64,000 bases of DNA from Asanoa ferruginea (GCF_003387075.1 NZ_QUMQ01000001.1:8060001-8124000); one strand, 5' to 3'; counted from the stretch's first letter, positions 25,595 to 33,667 are shown. The notes: generated by a model not told the origin, from the sequence alone. Program-made: numbers and translations.

Positions 25595-26420
25595 CGGCGC
25601 CGCGCCGGTGGGTTCTCCGTCCCGGCTGCCTGAGCTCGACGCGCTGACGCTGCTGCGCTCGGGCGAGATGGAGCTCGAAGGCCGCCTGGTCGACGCGTCC
25701 AACACGACGCTGCGGGCGATCGTCTCGCTCGACGGCGTCAGCGCCCGCTGCGTCTACAAGCCGATCAGCGGCGAGCGTCCCCTGTGGGACTTCCCCGACG
25801 GCACCCTGGCCGGCCGCGAGGTCAGCGCCTACCTGGTCTCGGCCGCCACCGGTTGGGACCTGGTGCCGCCGACGCTGCTGCGTGAGGAGGGCCCGCTCGG
25901 GCCCGGCATGTGCCAGCTCTGGATCGACGAGCCCGAGGGCGCCCAGCCGCTGGTCGGCTTCGTGCCGGCCCGCCAGCTGCCGACGGGCTGGAAGCGGATC
26001 GCCTCGGCCCGCGACGACGAGGGCAACGCCTACTCGCTCGCGCACGCCGACGACGAGCGGCTGGCCCGGCTCGCGGTCCTCGACATCGTGATCAACAACG
26101 CCGACCGCAAGGGCGGCCACGTGCTGATGGGTCCCGACGACCGGGTGTACGGGGTCGACCACGGCGTCACCTTCAATGTGGAGCCGAAGCTGCGCACCGT
26201 CCTCTGGGGCTGGACGGGCGGCGTGCTCCCGGACGAGGCGGTCGACGTGTTGGGGCGGCTGACCACGGGCCTGCGCGGCGAGTTGGGCGGCGCGCTCCGC
26301 GAGCACCTGACCGGCGCCGAGGTGGCCCGGGTCCGCGGCCGGGTCCGCCGGCTGCTGGAGAACGCCAGCTTCCCGGAGCCGGGCACCGACTGGCCGTCGG
26401 TGCCCTGGCCTCCGATGTAG
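25578..26420 (+). CDS. SCO1664-family protein, PI3/4-kinase-like fold
   Basis: A 280-residue protein of the actinobacterial SCO1664 family. It shows kinase-like features: Lys in ARCVYKPISGERPLWDFPDGTLAGREVSAYLVS as a candidate ATP-binding lysine, then DIVINNADRKGGHVLMG and VYGVDHGVTFN, which resemble the catalytic and metal loops (NADR, DHG) of PI3/4-kinase- and HipA-like folds. The substrate is unknown. Its 17-base overlap with DUF3090 and closeness to a histidine phosphatase suggest a phosphorylation-linked pathway; that is inference. Confidence 0.85.
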   Translation: MAITGDGAAPVGSPSRLPELDALTLLRSGEMELEGRLVDASNTTLRAIVSLDGVSARCVYKPISGERPLWDFPDGTLAGREVSAYLVSAATGWDLVPPTLLREEGPLGPGMCQLWIDEPEGAQPLVGFVPARQLPTGWKRIASARDDEGNAYSLAHADDERLARLAVLDIVINNADRKGGHVLMGPDDRVYGVDHGVTFNVEPKLRTVLWGWTGGVLPDEAVDVLGRLTTGLRGELGGALREHLTGAEVARVRGRVRRLLENASFPEPGTDWPSVPWPPM

Positions 26421-26431
26421 ATCCGCAGGCT

Positions 26432-26710
26432 TTGCTCTGCACCCCTGTAGGAAGCGCCCTGTCCGACGGGGGCTTCCTACACGGGTGCAGAGCAAGCGGG
26501 TCGTTCTGCAACCCTGACTAAGCGCCCTGTCCGACGGGGGCTTCCTACAGGGGTGCAGAGCAAGCGGGTTGCTCTGCACCCCTACAGGAAGCGCCCGTCC
26601 GACAGGGGCTTCCTACACAGGTGCAGAGCAAGGGGGTTGCTCTGCACCCCCACAGGAAGCCCCCGTCCGACACGGGCTTCCCACACAGGTGCAGAGCAAG
26701 CGGGGTTGCT
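26432..26710. repeat. Tandem array of four 63-64 bp palindromes plus a fragment
   Basis: Units start at 26432, 26501, 26569 and 26637, a period of 68-69, and end at 26495, 26563, 26631 and 26699. The 5-base spacers are GCGGG, GCGGG and GGGGG. Each unit is a long inverted repeat with ends TTGCTCTGCACCC and GGGTGCAGAGCAA; the left arm of unit 2 is decayed. A fifth left end (TTGCTCT, 26705-26711) runs into the mshC stop codon. The array fills the gap between the convergent SCO1664-type gene and mshC. It has no gene. Confidence 0.95.
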
Positions 26711-27970
26711 CTAGATCGCCGTGTGGCGCAGGGTGATGCCGAGGAGGGCGTCGACCGTGTGTGCCATCAGCTTCGGGGCGTCGGGGTCGTCGCCGGCACC
26801 GGCCAGGGTGGCGTCGGCCCACGCGTCGACCAGGGCCAGCGCGCCCGGGGTGTCGAGGTCGTCGGCGATCCGGCCGCGTACCCCCGCCAGCAGGTCGGCG
26901 CCCGACGGCCCGGCGGTGGCCGAGGCGGCCGCGCGCCAGCGGGCCAGCCGCTCCTGGGCGGTCTTGAGCAGGTCGTCGGTCCAGATTCGGTCGGCCCGGT
27001 AGTGGTCGGCGATCAGCGCGAGGCGCAGCGCCATCGGGTCGACGTGGTCGGCGCGCAGGCGGGAGACGAAGACCAGGTTGCCCTTCGACTTCGACATCTT
27101 CTCGCCGTCGAGACCGATCATGCCCGCGTGCACGTAGTGCGACGCGAACGGCGCCTGGCCGGTCAGCCGCTCGGCGTGCGCGGCGGAGCACTCGTGGTGC
27201 GGGAACAGCAGGTCGCTGCCGCCGCCCTGGACGTCGATCGTGTCGCCGAGCAGCCCGAGGGCGATCACCGCGCACTCGATGTGCCAGCCGGGCCGTCCGG
27301 GCCCCAGCGGGCCGCCCGGCCAGGCCGGCTCGCCGTCGCGGGCGCCGCGCCACAGCAGGGGGTCGAGCGGGTCGCGCTTGCCGGCCCGCTCGGGGTCGCC
27401 GCCCCGCTCGGCCGCGAGCACCAGCATCTCCTCGCGGCTCAGGTTGGACTCGTAGCCGAACGCCGGCGCGGCCGCGATGTCGAAGTAGACGTCGCCGGTG
27501 CCGTCGTCGAGCACGTAGGCCGCGCCGTCGGCGAGCAGCTCGACCACCCGGTCGACGATCGCCGGAATCGACTCGACCGCGCCGACGTAGTGCGCCGGCG
27601 GGATCAGCCGCAGCGCCTCCATGTCCTCGCGGAAGAGCGCGGTCTCGCGCATGGCCAGCACGACCCAGTCCTCGCCGTCGCGGGCCGCCCGCTCGAGCAG
27701 CGGGTCGTCGATGTCGGTGACGTTCTGCACGTATCGCACCGGGTGGCCGGCGTCGAGCCAGGCCCGCTGCACCAGGTCGAACGTGATCATCGTGGCCGCG
27801 TGGCCAAGATGCGTCGCGTCGTAGGGCGTGATCCCGCAGACATACATCGTCGCGCCGGGCTCCGGCTGCGGCCGGGTCGGATGTGCGCTCTGTCGCGCGG
27901 AATCGAACAACACGAGCGGCTGACCGGTGCCCGGCAGCCGCGGCACGTCGTGCCCGGTCCAAGACTGCAT
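26711..27970 (-). CDS. mshC: Cysteine:glucosaminyl-inositol ligase of mycothiol synthesis
   Basis: A 419-residue class I cysteinyl-tRNA-synthetase-like enzyme that joins cysteine to GlcN-Ins in mycothiol biosynthesis. Zinc/cysteine-binding Cys45 lies in [18 protein letters not shown], with the HIGH-like HLGH at 54-57. [32 protein letters not shown] holds further zinc ligands, and EKMSKSKGN (about 290-298) is the ATP loop. The length matches MshC and is shorter than CysS, since the tRNA-binding end is absent. ATG 27970 is preceded by TAGGCT and six bases: a leaderless start, with a MITE-like element 3 bases further upstream. Confidence 0.95.
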   Translation of the reverse strand: MQSWTGHDVPRLPGTGQPLVLFDSARQSAHPTRPQPEPGATMYVCGITPYDATHLGHAATMITFDLVQRAWLDAGHPVRYVQNVTDIDDPLLERAARDGEDWVVLAMRETALFREDMEALRLIPPAHYVGAVESIPAIVDRVVELLADGAAYVLDDGTGDVYFDIAAAPAFGYESNLSREEMLVLAAERGGDPERAGKRDPLDPLLWRGARDGEPAWPGGPLGPGRPGWHIECAVIALGLLGDTIDVQGGGSDLLFPHHECSAAHAERLTGQAPFASHYVHAGMIGLDGEKMSKSKGNLVFVSRLRADHVDPMALRLALIADHYRADRIWTDDLLKTAQERLARWRAAASATAGPSGADLLAGVRGRIADDLDTPGALALVDAWADATLAGAGDDPDAPKLMAHTVDALLGITLRHTAI

Positions 27971-27976
27971 TCCGCC

Positions 27977-27982
27977 AGCCTA
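27977..27982 (-). promoter_or_regulatory. -10 box of leaderless mshC, next to a MITE
   Basis: On the minus strand TAGGCT-GGCGGA-ATG gives the leaderless spacing. The MITE-like element begins at 27985, so the -35 region of this promoter (about 28000-28005) must lie inside the element. Confidence 0.55.
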
Positions 27983-27984
27983 GC

Positions 27985-28150
27985 TAGGTCTTGTCCTGTC
28001 GATCATCGCGGCCTGCGACGGGCCCGGATGCCGCCTGGCGGTGTCCCGGGATCACCGAGGTACAACTCCGGTATCCCGGCAATCCCGGGCCACCACCAGA
28101 CAACATCTGGACTCCGTCTCGACTCACGATGACCGACAGGACAAGACCTA
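27985..28150. mobile_element. MITE-like element, copy 1 (162 bp plus TA duplication)
   Basis: Terminal inverted repeats of 22-23 bp with a single mismatch start GGTCTTGTCCTGTCGAT and close with its complement at 28148. They are flanked by TA on both sides (27985-27986 and 28149-28150), as expected of a TA target duplication. There is no ORF inside. The interior has smaller dyads and aligns along its length with the second copy at 28932-29093, which has exactly the same size. Confidence 0.85.
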
Positions 28151-28190
28151 CGCGCGACAAGATCAAACCTGATGAGCAGGAGGGGCCGAC

Positions 28191-28664
28191 GTGACGGATG
28201 TGGCATTGCGGGCGCTGGAGGACGGCGACCTCGACGCGATCTTCGCCCAGATGAGCGACCCGGAGTCGGTGTGGATGGCCGCTTTCACCTCGCGGGATCC
28301 CGCTGACCGGGCGGCCTTCGACGCCCACATGAAGCGGATCCGGGCGCTGCCCGACGTCAGGTTCCTGGCGGTGACCCGCGACGGCGAGCTGGTGGGCACC
28401 ATCGGGAGCTTCGTCATGGAGGGTGAGACGGACATTACCTACTGGATCGACCGGGCCTACTGGGGCCAGGGCATCGCGAGCCGCGCCGTGGCCGCGTTTC
28501 TGGACCTGGTGACCGAGCGCCCCCTCTACGGCCGGGCGGCCAGCGACAACCTCGGCTCACTCAAAGTGCTGCGCCGGGCCGGTTTCCGCGAAATCGGGAC
28601 GGAGATCTCCCACGCCAACGCCCGCGGCGGCGAGATCGAGGAGACCGTCCTGCGGCTCGAGTGA
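28191..28664 (+). CDS. GNAT-family N-acetyltransferase
   Basis: A 157-residue acetyltransferase of the RimJ/RimL type. It starts LRALEDGDLDAIFAQMSDPESVWMAAF, has the acetyl-CoA loop YWIDRAYWGQGIASRAVAAFLD (motif A, GQGIAS near 95-100) and ends with DNLGSLKVLRRAGFREIG (motif B). The acceptor may be an amino acid, a protein N-terminus or a drug. The GTG at 28191 follows a GCAGGAGGGG ribosome-binding site located just outside MITE copy 1. It is divergent from mshC, but a role in mycothiol synthesis (MshD) is unlikely, because MshD is a double-GNAT protein twice this long. Confidence 0.88.
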   Translation: MTDVALRALEDGDLDAIFAQMSDPESVWMAAFTSRDPADRAAFDAHMKRIRALPDVRFLAVTRDGELVGTIGSFVMEGETDITYWIDRAYWGQGIASRAVAAFLDLVTERPLYGRAASDNLGSLKVLRRAGFREIGTEISHANARGGEIEETVLRLE

Positions 28665-28740
28665 CCAGTGCAACCCCGGGTGTGAGCAGGTTGGGGGAAG
28701 GGCTGGATTCCGCCCGCGAGGAGTGGGCAGGATAGGTGCC

Positions 28741-28932
28741 ATGGACTACGAGTACGCGCCCCTGCGGTTGCCGCCGAATGTCGATCGGGCGACCGCAGAG
28801 GCGCAGCTGGCAATCCAGGCGGAGTTTTCTGGGTGGGAGCTAGCCCGGGTGCGGTTGTTTCGTGACGGGACGCGGCAGGTGGTTCTGCGGCGCCGCATGG
28901 TCAACAAGCCGCAACCGGGCCTCTCCTACTAG
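28741..28932 (+). CDS. Small DUF5703-like protein, stop codon made by a MITE
   Basis: A 63-residue protein (starts MDYEYAPLRLPPNVDRATAEAQ, then FSGWELARVRLFRDGTRQVVLRRR). It resembles the small basic DUF5703 proteins seen near M20 peptidases in actinobacteria. The function is unknown. An in-frame GTG at 28723 would add six residues. The TAG stop is formed by the TA target site plus the first G of the MITE-like element at 28932, so the natural C-terminus may have been cut or changed by the insertion. Confidence 0.7.
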   Translation: MDYEYAPLRLPPNVDRATAEAQLAIQAEFSGWELARVRLFRDGTRQVVLRRRMVNKPQPGLSY

Positions 28933-29095
28933 GCCCTGTTTCCTGACTGGGGCCGGGCTGCGGCGGGCCCAGGCGCCGCCTGACCGCACGGCGCCTTCAC
29001 CCGGATACAACACCGGTATCCGGGCAAAGCCGCCGCACGCCCAGACGACACCTGGACTCCGCCTCGCCTCGACCCCAGTCAGGAAACAGGGCCTG
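28930..29095. mobile_element. MITE-like element, copy 2 (162 bp)
   Basis: Perfect terminal repeats of at least 20 bp start GGCCCTGTTTCCTGACTGGG at 28932 and close at 29093. TA lies on the left and TG on the right, a TA duplication with one changed base. Inside, CCGGATAC and GTATCCGG form a further dyad. It is the same length as copy 1 and alignable throughout by eye, with clear divergence. No transposase is in the window, so it would need a partner enzyme elsewhere. Confidence 0.88.
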
Positions 29096-29126
29096 GCCCA
29101 GGCACTCGAGCCCCGGGCAGGCCGCG

Positions 29127-29819
29127 TCAGGCGCCCGGGCGCCCCTCCTCGTCTTCTTCTTCCTCCTCGACCTCGCCGTCGAGGTCTGACGGCAGGAACG
29201 GGTGCTCGTCGAGGCGGCCGACCAGCCGGTCTTCGCCGGCCGGGCGGAACGGCCCGTGGCTGTCGTGCTCTTCGAACACCTCCAGGTCGAGCGCGGTGGT
29301 GACCTCGCTGACCATCACCACCCCGTCGAGCGGCTCGAGCTCCGGGACGTCGAGCGCGCTGAGCGAGCCGTCGCCGGCCTGGAGCAGCTCCAGCACCGCC
29401 TCGCCCACGGTCTCGACCGAGCCGCCGACCTCGTCGGGGTTGACCTCGGTGCGGGTCTCCTCGGCCCGGCGGACCAGGGCCATCACGCTCGGCACCCGGT
29501 AGTCGCGGCGCTGCCGCACCGAGATCACGTGCGGGTGTGCGTCGCGGACCTCGACGCCGTCGACGGTCGGGATGCCGCCGAGCTGGCCCTCGACCTCGTC
29601 GGGGTCGATCGACTCGACATCCCAGGGCGTGACCTCGCCAAACGCTTCGAGCAGCAGCTCGTCGTAGGCGTAGGAGGCGTTGTTGAGCGTGACGTAGGCC
29701 TGCCACACATCGTCGTCGTCGACCCGGCCGTCGGCGGCCTTCACCGCGGTCAGGTGGGCCCGTGCGGCGGTGATGACCTCCTCGAGCGCGGCGTCGAGCG
29801 AAGCGTGTTCGTCGGTCAT
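29127..29819 (-). CDS. Acidic protein of unknown function
   Basis: A 230-residue protein without signal peptide or membrane helices. The first 60 residues are helical (LDAALEEVITAARAHLTAVKAADG), the middle is mixed with a DYRVPSVMALVRRAEE stretch, and the C-terminus is extremely acidic (EVEEEEEDEEG). I do not recognise a domain. It lies downstream of the M20 peptidase gene, 37 bases away on the same strand, and is probably co-transcribed with it. It may be an accessory or stress protein, but nothing visible decides this. Confidence 0.8.
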   Translation of the reverse strand: MTDEHASLDAALEEVITAARAHLTAVKAADGRVDDDDVWQAYVTLNNASYAYDELLLEAFGEVTPWDVESIDPDEVEGQLGGIPTVDGVEVRDAHPHVISVRQRRDYRVPSVMALVRRAEETRTEVNPDEVGGSVETVGEAVLELLQAGDGSLSALDVPELEPLDGVVMVSEVTTALDLEVFEEHDSHGPFRPAGEDRLVGRLDEHPFLPSDLDGEVEEEEEDEEGRPGA

Positions 29820-29856
29820 GGTGAAACCATCCCTCGGGGAGAAAAAGAAGAGCAGA

Positions 29857-31173
29857 TCAGCAGCTGCGCAGGAAGCGGTCGAGCACTCGCGCGCCGAACC
29901 GGAGGCCCTCCACGGGCACCCGCTCGTCGATGCCGTGGAACAGGTTGGCGAAGTTGAGGTCCGGCGGGAGCCGCAGCGGGGCGAACCCGAAGCAGCGGAT
30001 GCCCAGGCGCTGCCAGGCCTTGGCGTCGGTGCCACCCGACAGCATGTAGGGCACCGCGCGGGCGCCCGGGTCTTCGGCCCGCAGCGCCGCCGACATCGCC
30101 TCGACCAGCGGGCCGTCGAAGGTGGTCTCGACCGCGGGCTGGCGCTGGATGTGTGCGACGTCGATGTCGGGGCCGAGCAGGTCGCGGATCTCGGCCAGGA
30201 ACGACTCGGCGTGGCCCGGCAGGTTGCGGCAGTCGAGGGTGGCGCTGGCCCGGCTCGGGATGACGTTTTCCTTGTAGCCGGCCTCGAGCCGGGTCGGGTT
30301 GGCCGTGTTGCGGACCGTGGCACCGACGAAACCGGCGATCGGGCCGAGCTTGGCGATGGTCGCCTCGGGGTCTTCGGGGTCGAACTCGATGCCGAGCAGA
30401 CCGGAGACCTCGGCCAGGAAGGTGCGGGCGGTGTCGGTCAGCACGATCGGCGACTTGTGCCGGCCGACCCGGGCGACCGCCTCGGCCAGCGCGGTGACCG
30501 CGTTGTCGTCGTGGATCATCGAGCCGTGACCGGGCCGACCGTGTGCGGTCAGCTTGAGCCACTGGATGCCCTTTTCGGCGGTCTCGATCAGGTAGAGCCG
30601 CAGGTCTTCGGAGACCGTGAAGGAGAAGCCGCCGACCTCGCCGATCGCCTCGGTGCAGCCTTCGAGCAGGTCGGCGTGGTTGTCGACGAGGAAGTGGGCA
30701 CCGTAGTCGCCACCGGCCTCCTCGTCGGCGGTGAACGCGAGCACCAGGTCGCGCGGCGGGCGCACGCCACGCCGCTGCCAGTCGCGGATCACCGCGAGCA
30801 CCATCGCGTCGAAGTCCTTCATGTCGACGGCACCGCGCCCCCACAGGTAGCCGTCGCGGATCTCACCGCCGAACGGGTCGACGGACCACTCGCCCGGGTC
30901 GGCCGGCACCACGTCGAGGTGGCCGTGCACGAGCAGCGCGCCGCGCGAGGAGTCGGTGCCCGGGATGCGGGCGACCAGGCTGGTCCGGCCGGGCGCGGAC
31001 TCCCGCAACTCGGCCTCGACACCCACCTCGGCCAGCATCTCGGCGACATATTCGGCGGCCACCCGCTCGCCCGCCGACGTCTCCGTGTCGCCGGTGTTGG
31101 TGGTGTCGATCCGGATCAGGTCGCGGCAGATGTCGACGACCTCGTCGGCACTGGACAGGGCGGGGCTGGTCAT
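29857..31173 (-). CDS. M20-family metallopeptidase (dipeptidase/deacylase type)
   Basis: A 438-residue cytoplasmic enzyme. The M20 motifs are in order: LLVHGHLDVVP (His85, catalytic Asp87), YLWGRGAVDMKDF (bridging Asp117), FTADEEAGG (catalytic Glu151, metal Glu152), a dimerisation domain containing HGRPGHGSMIHDDNAV, and a last metal His near the C-terminus (NLFHGIDERVPV). It resembles Rv2141c and other actinobacterial M20 proteins encoded in the same region as mshC. The substrate is a dipeptide or N-acyl amino acid. It likely forms an operon with the acidic unknown protein. Confidence 0.92.
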   Translation of the reverse strand: MTSPALSSADEVVDICRDLIRIDTTNTGDTETSAGERVAAEYVAEMLAEVGVEAELRESAPGRTSLVARIPGTDSSRGALLVHGHLDVVPADPGEWSVDPFGGEIRDGYLWGRGAVDMKDFDAMVLAVIRDWQRRGVRPPRDLVLAFTADEEAGGDYGAHFLVDNHADLLEGCTEAIGEVGGFSFTVSEDLRLYLIETAEKGIQWLKLTAHGRPGHGSMIHDDNAVTALAEAVARVGRHKSPIVLTDTARTFLAEVSGLLGIEFDPEDPEATIAKLGPIAGFVGATVRNTANPTRLEAGYKENVIPSRASATLDCRNLPGHAESFLAEIRDLLGPDIDVAHIQRQPAVETTFDGPLVEAMSAALRAEDPGARAVPYMLSGGTDAKAWQRLGIRCFGFAPLRLPPDLNFANLFHGIDERVPVEGLRFGARVLDRFLRSC

Positions 31174-31237
31174 GCGGTCTTTCTTACCAGCACGGCGGGT
31201 GCGGTGCCCGACCGGGCACGTGTCCCTGTGGATAACA

Positions 31238-32485
31238 TCAGCGACCCTCGGCGCGGGCCTGGAAGAGCGTCCGCTCGGCGTCGTTGCGGGTCAGCGCCGC
31301 CGCCTGCGCGAACGCCGCTTTCGCCTCGTCGGCCCGGCCGAGGCGGGCCAGCAGGTCGCCGCGGACAGCGGGCAACTGTGGATAGTCGCGCAGGGACTTC
31401 TCCCCCGCCACCGCGTCGACCACGGCCAGGCCACGGGCCGGATCACCGGCCATCGCGTACGCCACCGCCTGGTTGACCCGCAGCACCGGCGACGGTCGCA
31501 GGTGGAACAGCACCTCGTAGAGGGCGGCGACGCGCTCCCAGTCGGTGGCCTCGTGGGAGCGGGCCCGGGCATGGCAGGCCGCGATCTCCGCCTGCACCGT
31601 GTAGGGCCCACCGCCCAGCTCCGCCGCCCGGGACAGCGCCGCCAGCCCGCGCCGGATCAGCAGCCGGTCCCAGCGCCGCCGGTCCTGGTCGGGCAGCAGC
31701 ACTGGCCGGCCGGCCTGGTCGACCCGGGCCGGCAGCCGCGACGCCTGCAACTCCATCAGCGCGGCCAGCCCGTGCACCTCGGCCTCGCGCGGCAGCAACC
31801 CCTGCAACAGCCGGCCCAGCCGCACCGCCTCGTCGGAAACCTCCGGCCGGGCCCAGGCGGACCCGCCCGTGGCGGCGTAGCCCTCATTGAAGATCAAATA
31901 GACGGTGGCCAGGACCGACTCGACGCGCGGGGCCAGCTCGGCGGCGGGCGGGAGCGCGAACTCGACGCCGCTGAGCGCCTTCTTCGCCCGGGTGATGCGG
32001 GCCGCCATGGTCGCCTCGGGCACCAGGAAGGCTCGCGCGATCTCGGCGGTGGTCAGCCCGCCCAGCAGGCGCAACGTCAGCCCGACGCGGGACTCGGCCG
32101 GCAGGTCCGGATGGCAGACCGTGAAGATCAACCGGAGCAGGTCGTCGCCGATCCGGCCCTCGTCGAGCACCTCGTCGAAGCCGCCGTCGTCGGTCTCCGC
32201 GGTCGCCCGGCCCACGAGTTGCAACTTGGCGGCATAGTTCTGCCGGCGCCGGATCTGGTCGATCGCGCGGTGCCGCGCCGTGGCCAGCAACCATGGACCC
32301 GGATCATCGGGTACGCCGTCGCGCGGCCACTGCTCCAGCGCCACCACCAGCGCGTCCTGGGCGATCTCCTCGGCGAGCCCGACGTCGCCGGTCAGCCGGG
32401 CGACCACCGCGACGATCCGGGCGGCCTCGATCCGCCACACCGCCTCGACCGTGCGGTGCACAACGGCAGGATCGGCGGTCGTCAC
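31238..32485 (-). CDS. ECF42-type RNA polymerase sigma factor
   Basis: About 415 residues, far longer than a simple ECF sigma factor. Region 2 has VWRIEAARIVAVVARLTGDVGLAEEIAQDALVVALEQWP and WLLATARHRAIDQIRRRQ, and region 4 has LRLLGGLTTAEIARAFLVPEATMAARITRAKKAL. The remaining 220 residues form the C-terminal helical TPR-like domain of the ECF42 group (VYLIFNEGYAATGG). ECF42 genes are typically paired with YCII/DGPF genes, as here. I chose GTG at 32485 because the protein then begins like relatives; GTG at 32515, overlapping the YCII stop as GTGA, is equally possible. Confidence 0.92.
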   Translation of the reverse strand: MTTADPAVVHRTVEAVWRIEAARIVAVVARLTGDVGLAEEIAQDALVVALEQWPRDGVPDDPGPWLLATARHRAIDQIRRRQNYAAKLQLVGRATAETDDGGFDEVLDEGRIGDDLLRLIFTVCHPDLPAESRVGLTLRLLGGLTTAEIARAFLVPEATMAARITRAKKALSGVEFALPPAAELAPRVESVLATVYLIFNEGYAATGGSAWARPEVSDEAVRLGRLLQGLLPREAEVHGLAALMELQASRLPARVDQAGRPVLLPDQDRRRWDRLLIRRGLAALSRAAELGGGPYTVQAEIAACHARARSHEATDWERVAALYEVLFHLRPSPVLRVNQAVAYAMAGDPARGLAVVDAVAGEKSLRDYPQLPAVRGDLLARLGRADEAKAAFAQAAALTRNDAERTLFQARAEGR

Positions 32486-32511
32486 GACCACCGATCCTGC
32501 CACGTTCGCGA

Positions 32512-32883
32512 TCACGCCTGGGGCGCGAAGTCCTCCGGGCCCATCACCTTGAGCACCTGCGACTCGCCTTCCCAGCCGGCCCACAGGTCGCGGTGCACCC
32601 GCATGAAGCGCGAGGTCCACTCGACGGCCTCCGCCTTGTCGCGCACGTCGTACACGGCGTAGCTGATCACCTCTTTGGCCTCGGCGAACGGGCCGTCGGT
32701 CACGGTCAGCTCGCCGCCGGACACCCCGACCAGGGCACCGAACGAGCTGGACGACAGGCCGGCCTGGTCGACCAGCGCGCCGGCGTTGGTGGCCTCCTCG
32801 CCGAGCTTCATGATCGCTTCCAGCAGCTCCGGCGGCGGCGGCGTGTTGGGACGGGTGGCGGTGAGCAGAGCGATGTAGCGCAT
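32512..32883 (-). CDS. YCII/DGPF-domain protein, partner of the ECF42 sigma factor
   Basis: A 123-residue YCII-related protein carrying the name-giving motif in LTVTDGPFAEAKEVISYAVYDV and WTSRFMRVH near the end. DGPF proteins accompany ECF42 sigma factors and are thought to be regulators or members of the regulon; the mechanism is open. Its stop touches the possible upstream start of the sigma factor (GTGA), pointing to one transcript. The ATG at 32883 follows CAGGAGGAAATCCC, a good ribosome-binding site. Confidence 0.92.
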   Translation of the reverse strand: MRYIALLTATRPNTPPPPELLEAIMKLGEEATNAGALVDQAGLSSSSFGALVGVSGGELTVTDGPFAEAKEVISYAVYDVRDKAEAVEWTSRFMRVHRDLWAGWEGESQVLKVMGPEDFAPQA

Positions 32884-32912
32884 GGGATTTCCTCCTGTTG
32901 GGTGAACCGGAT

Positions 32913-33536
32913 TCAGATCGAGCGGTAGAGACGGACCGAGACGGCGGACAGCCACGCCGAGACCAGCACCACGGCGGCCGTGAACGCGATGATCCCCCAC
33001 GAGGCGCCGGCGCTCGCGTTGAGCGCGAGGAACGTGCCGACCAGGATCACGCCGACCGCGCGGGTCAGCAGCGGGAAGCCGGTCCGGCTCGCGAGCAGGA
33101 AGCAGGCCACCGCCAGGGCGACGAAACCGACCCCACCCGCGGCCAGGTGGATCAGGCCGTGCCAGCTCACCGTGCCGCCCTCGCTGCCGGGCGGAAAGCC
33201 CGGGCCGGGGTCGGCCCGGAAGATGCCGGCGACGACCATGCCCAGCCCGTAGACGCCGAGCGGCACGCCGCCCCGACCGACCGCGCGCTGCACGCCCACG
33301 GCCGCGGCGATGACCATGAGACCGGAAACGATCAGGTTGGTGATCTGGATCCAGCGGAGGTCGCCGTTCTGGAGCAGGCTCCAGGCGTGCCGGCTGGGAT
33401 CGAAGCCGTCGCGGGTGAACGCCTGGGCCAGCGCGACCGCGACGTAGAGCGGTCCGGCGATGACGCCGTACCCCAGCAGGCTCTTTGTCACCCGGTCGGC
33501 GGGTGCGCAGACGTTGGTGGCGGTCGTGGTGGTCAT
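32913..33536 (-). CDS. DUF998-family integral membrane protein
   Basis: A 207-residue protein with six hydrophobic helices and the DUF998 pattern: LLGYGVIAGPLYVAVALAQAFTRDGFDPSRHAWSLLQNGDLRWIQITNLIVSGL at the start, then GIFRADPGPGFPPGS and WHGLIHLAAGG. The function is unknown. It lies 29 bases upstream of the DGPF and sigma factor genes on the same strand, so the three likely form an operon. AAGGAG precedes the ATG at 33536. Confidence 0.9.
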   Translation of the reverse strand: MTTTTATNVCAPADRVTKSLLGYGVIAGPLYVAVALAQAFTRDGFDPSRHAWSLLQNGDLRWIQITNLIVSGLMVIAAAVGVQRAVGRGGVPLGVYGLGMVVAGIFRADPGPGFPPGSEGGTVSWHGLIHLAAGGVGFVALAVACFLLASRTGFPLLTRAVGVILVGTFLALNASAGASWGIIAFTAAVVLVSAWLSAVSVRLYRSI

Positions 33537-33552
33537 GTCGATCTCCTTCTCG

Positions 33553-33591
33553 GGCCCGTTCGGGTGCTCTCACCCCTAGCTCGAACGGGCC
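33553..33591. promoter_or_regulatory. Inverted repeat in the DUF998/LysR divergent region
   Basis: GGCCCGTTCG-N19-CGAACGGGCC is a perfect 10-bp dyad just upstream of the DUF998 start and within its probable promoter or leader. The stretch 33605-33640 is AT-rich for this genome and may hold a promoter. Confidence 0.4.
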
Positions 33592-33667
33592 GCGCCGGAT
33601 TCGACACATGGCCCTAGTTTTTCTGAAAGGACATATCAAGGTCTTCCGATGGATCCTTCCGGAGTCA

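Noticed and set aside
26432-26710. CRISPR array
   Set aside because: The repeats are 63-64 bp full palindromes separated by only 5 bases, with no unique spacers and no cas genes nearby.
28191-28664. The GNAT protein as MshD (mycothiol synthase) because it is next to mshC
   Set aside because: MshD has two fused GNAT domains and is about 300 residues; this protein has one domain and 157 residues of RimJ/RimL type.
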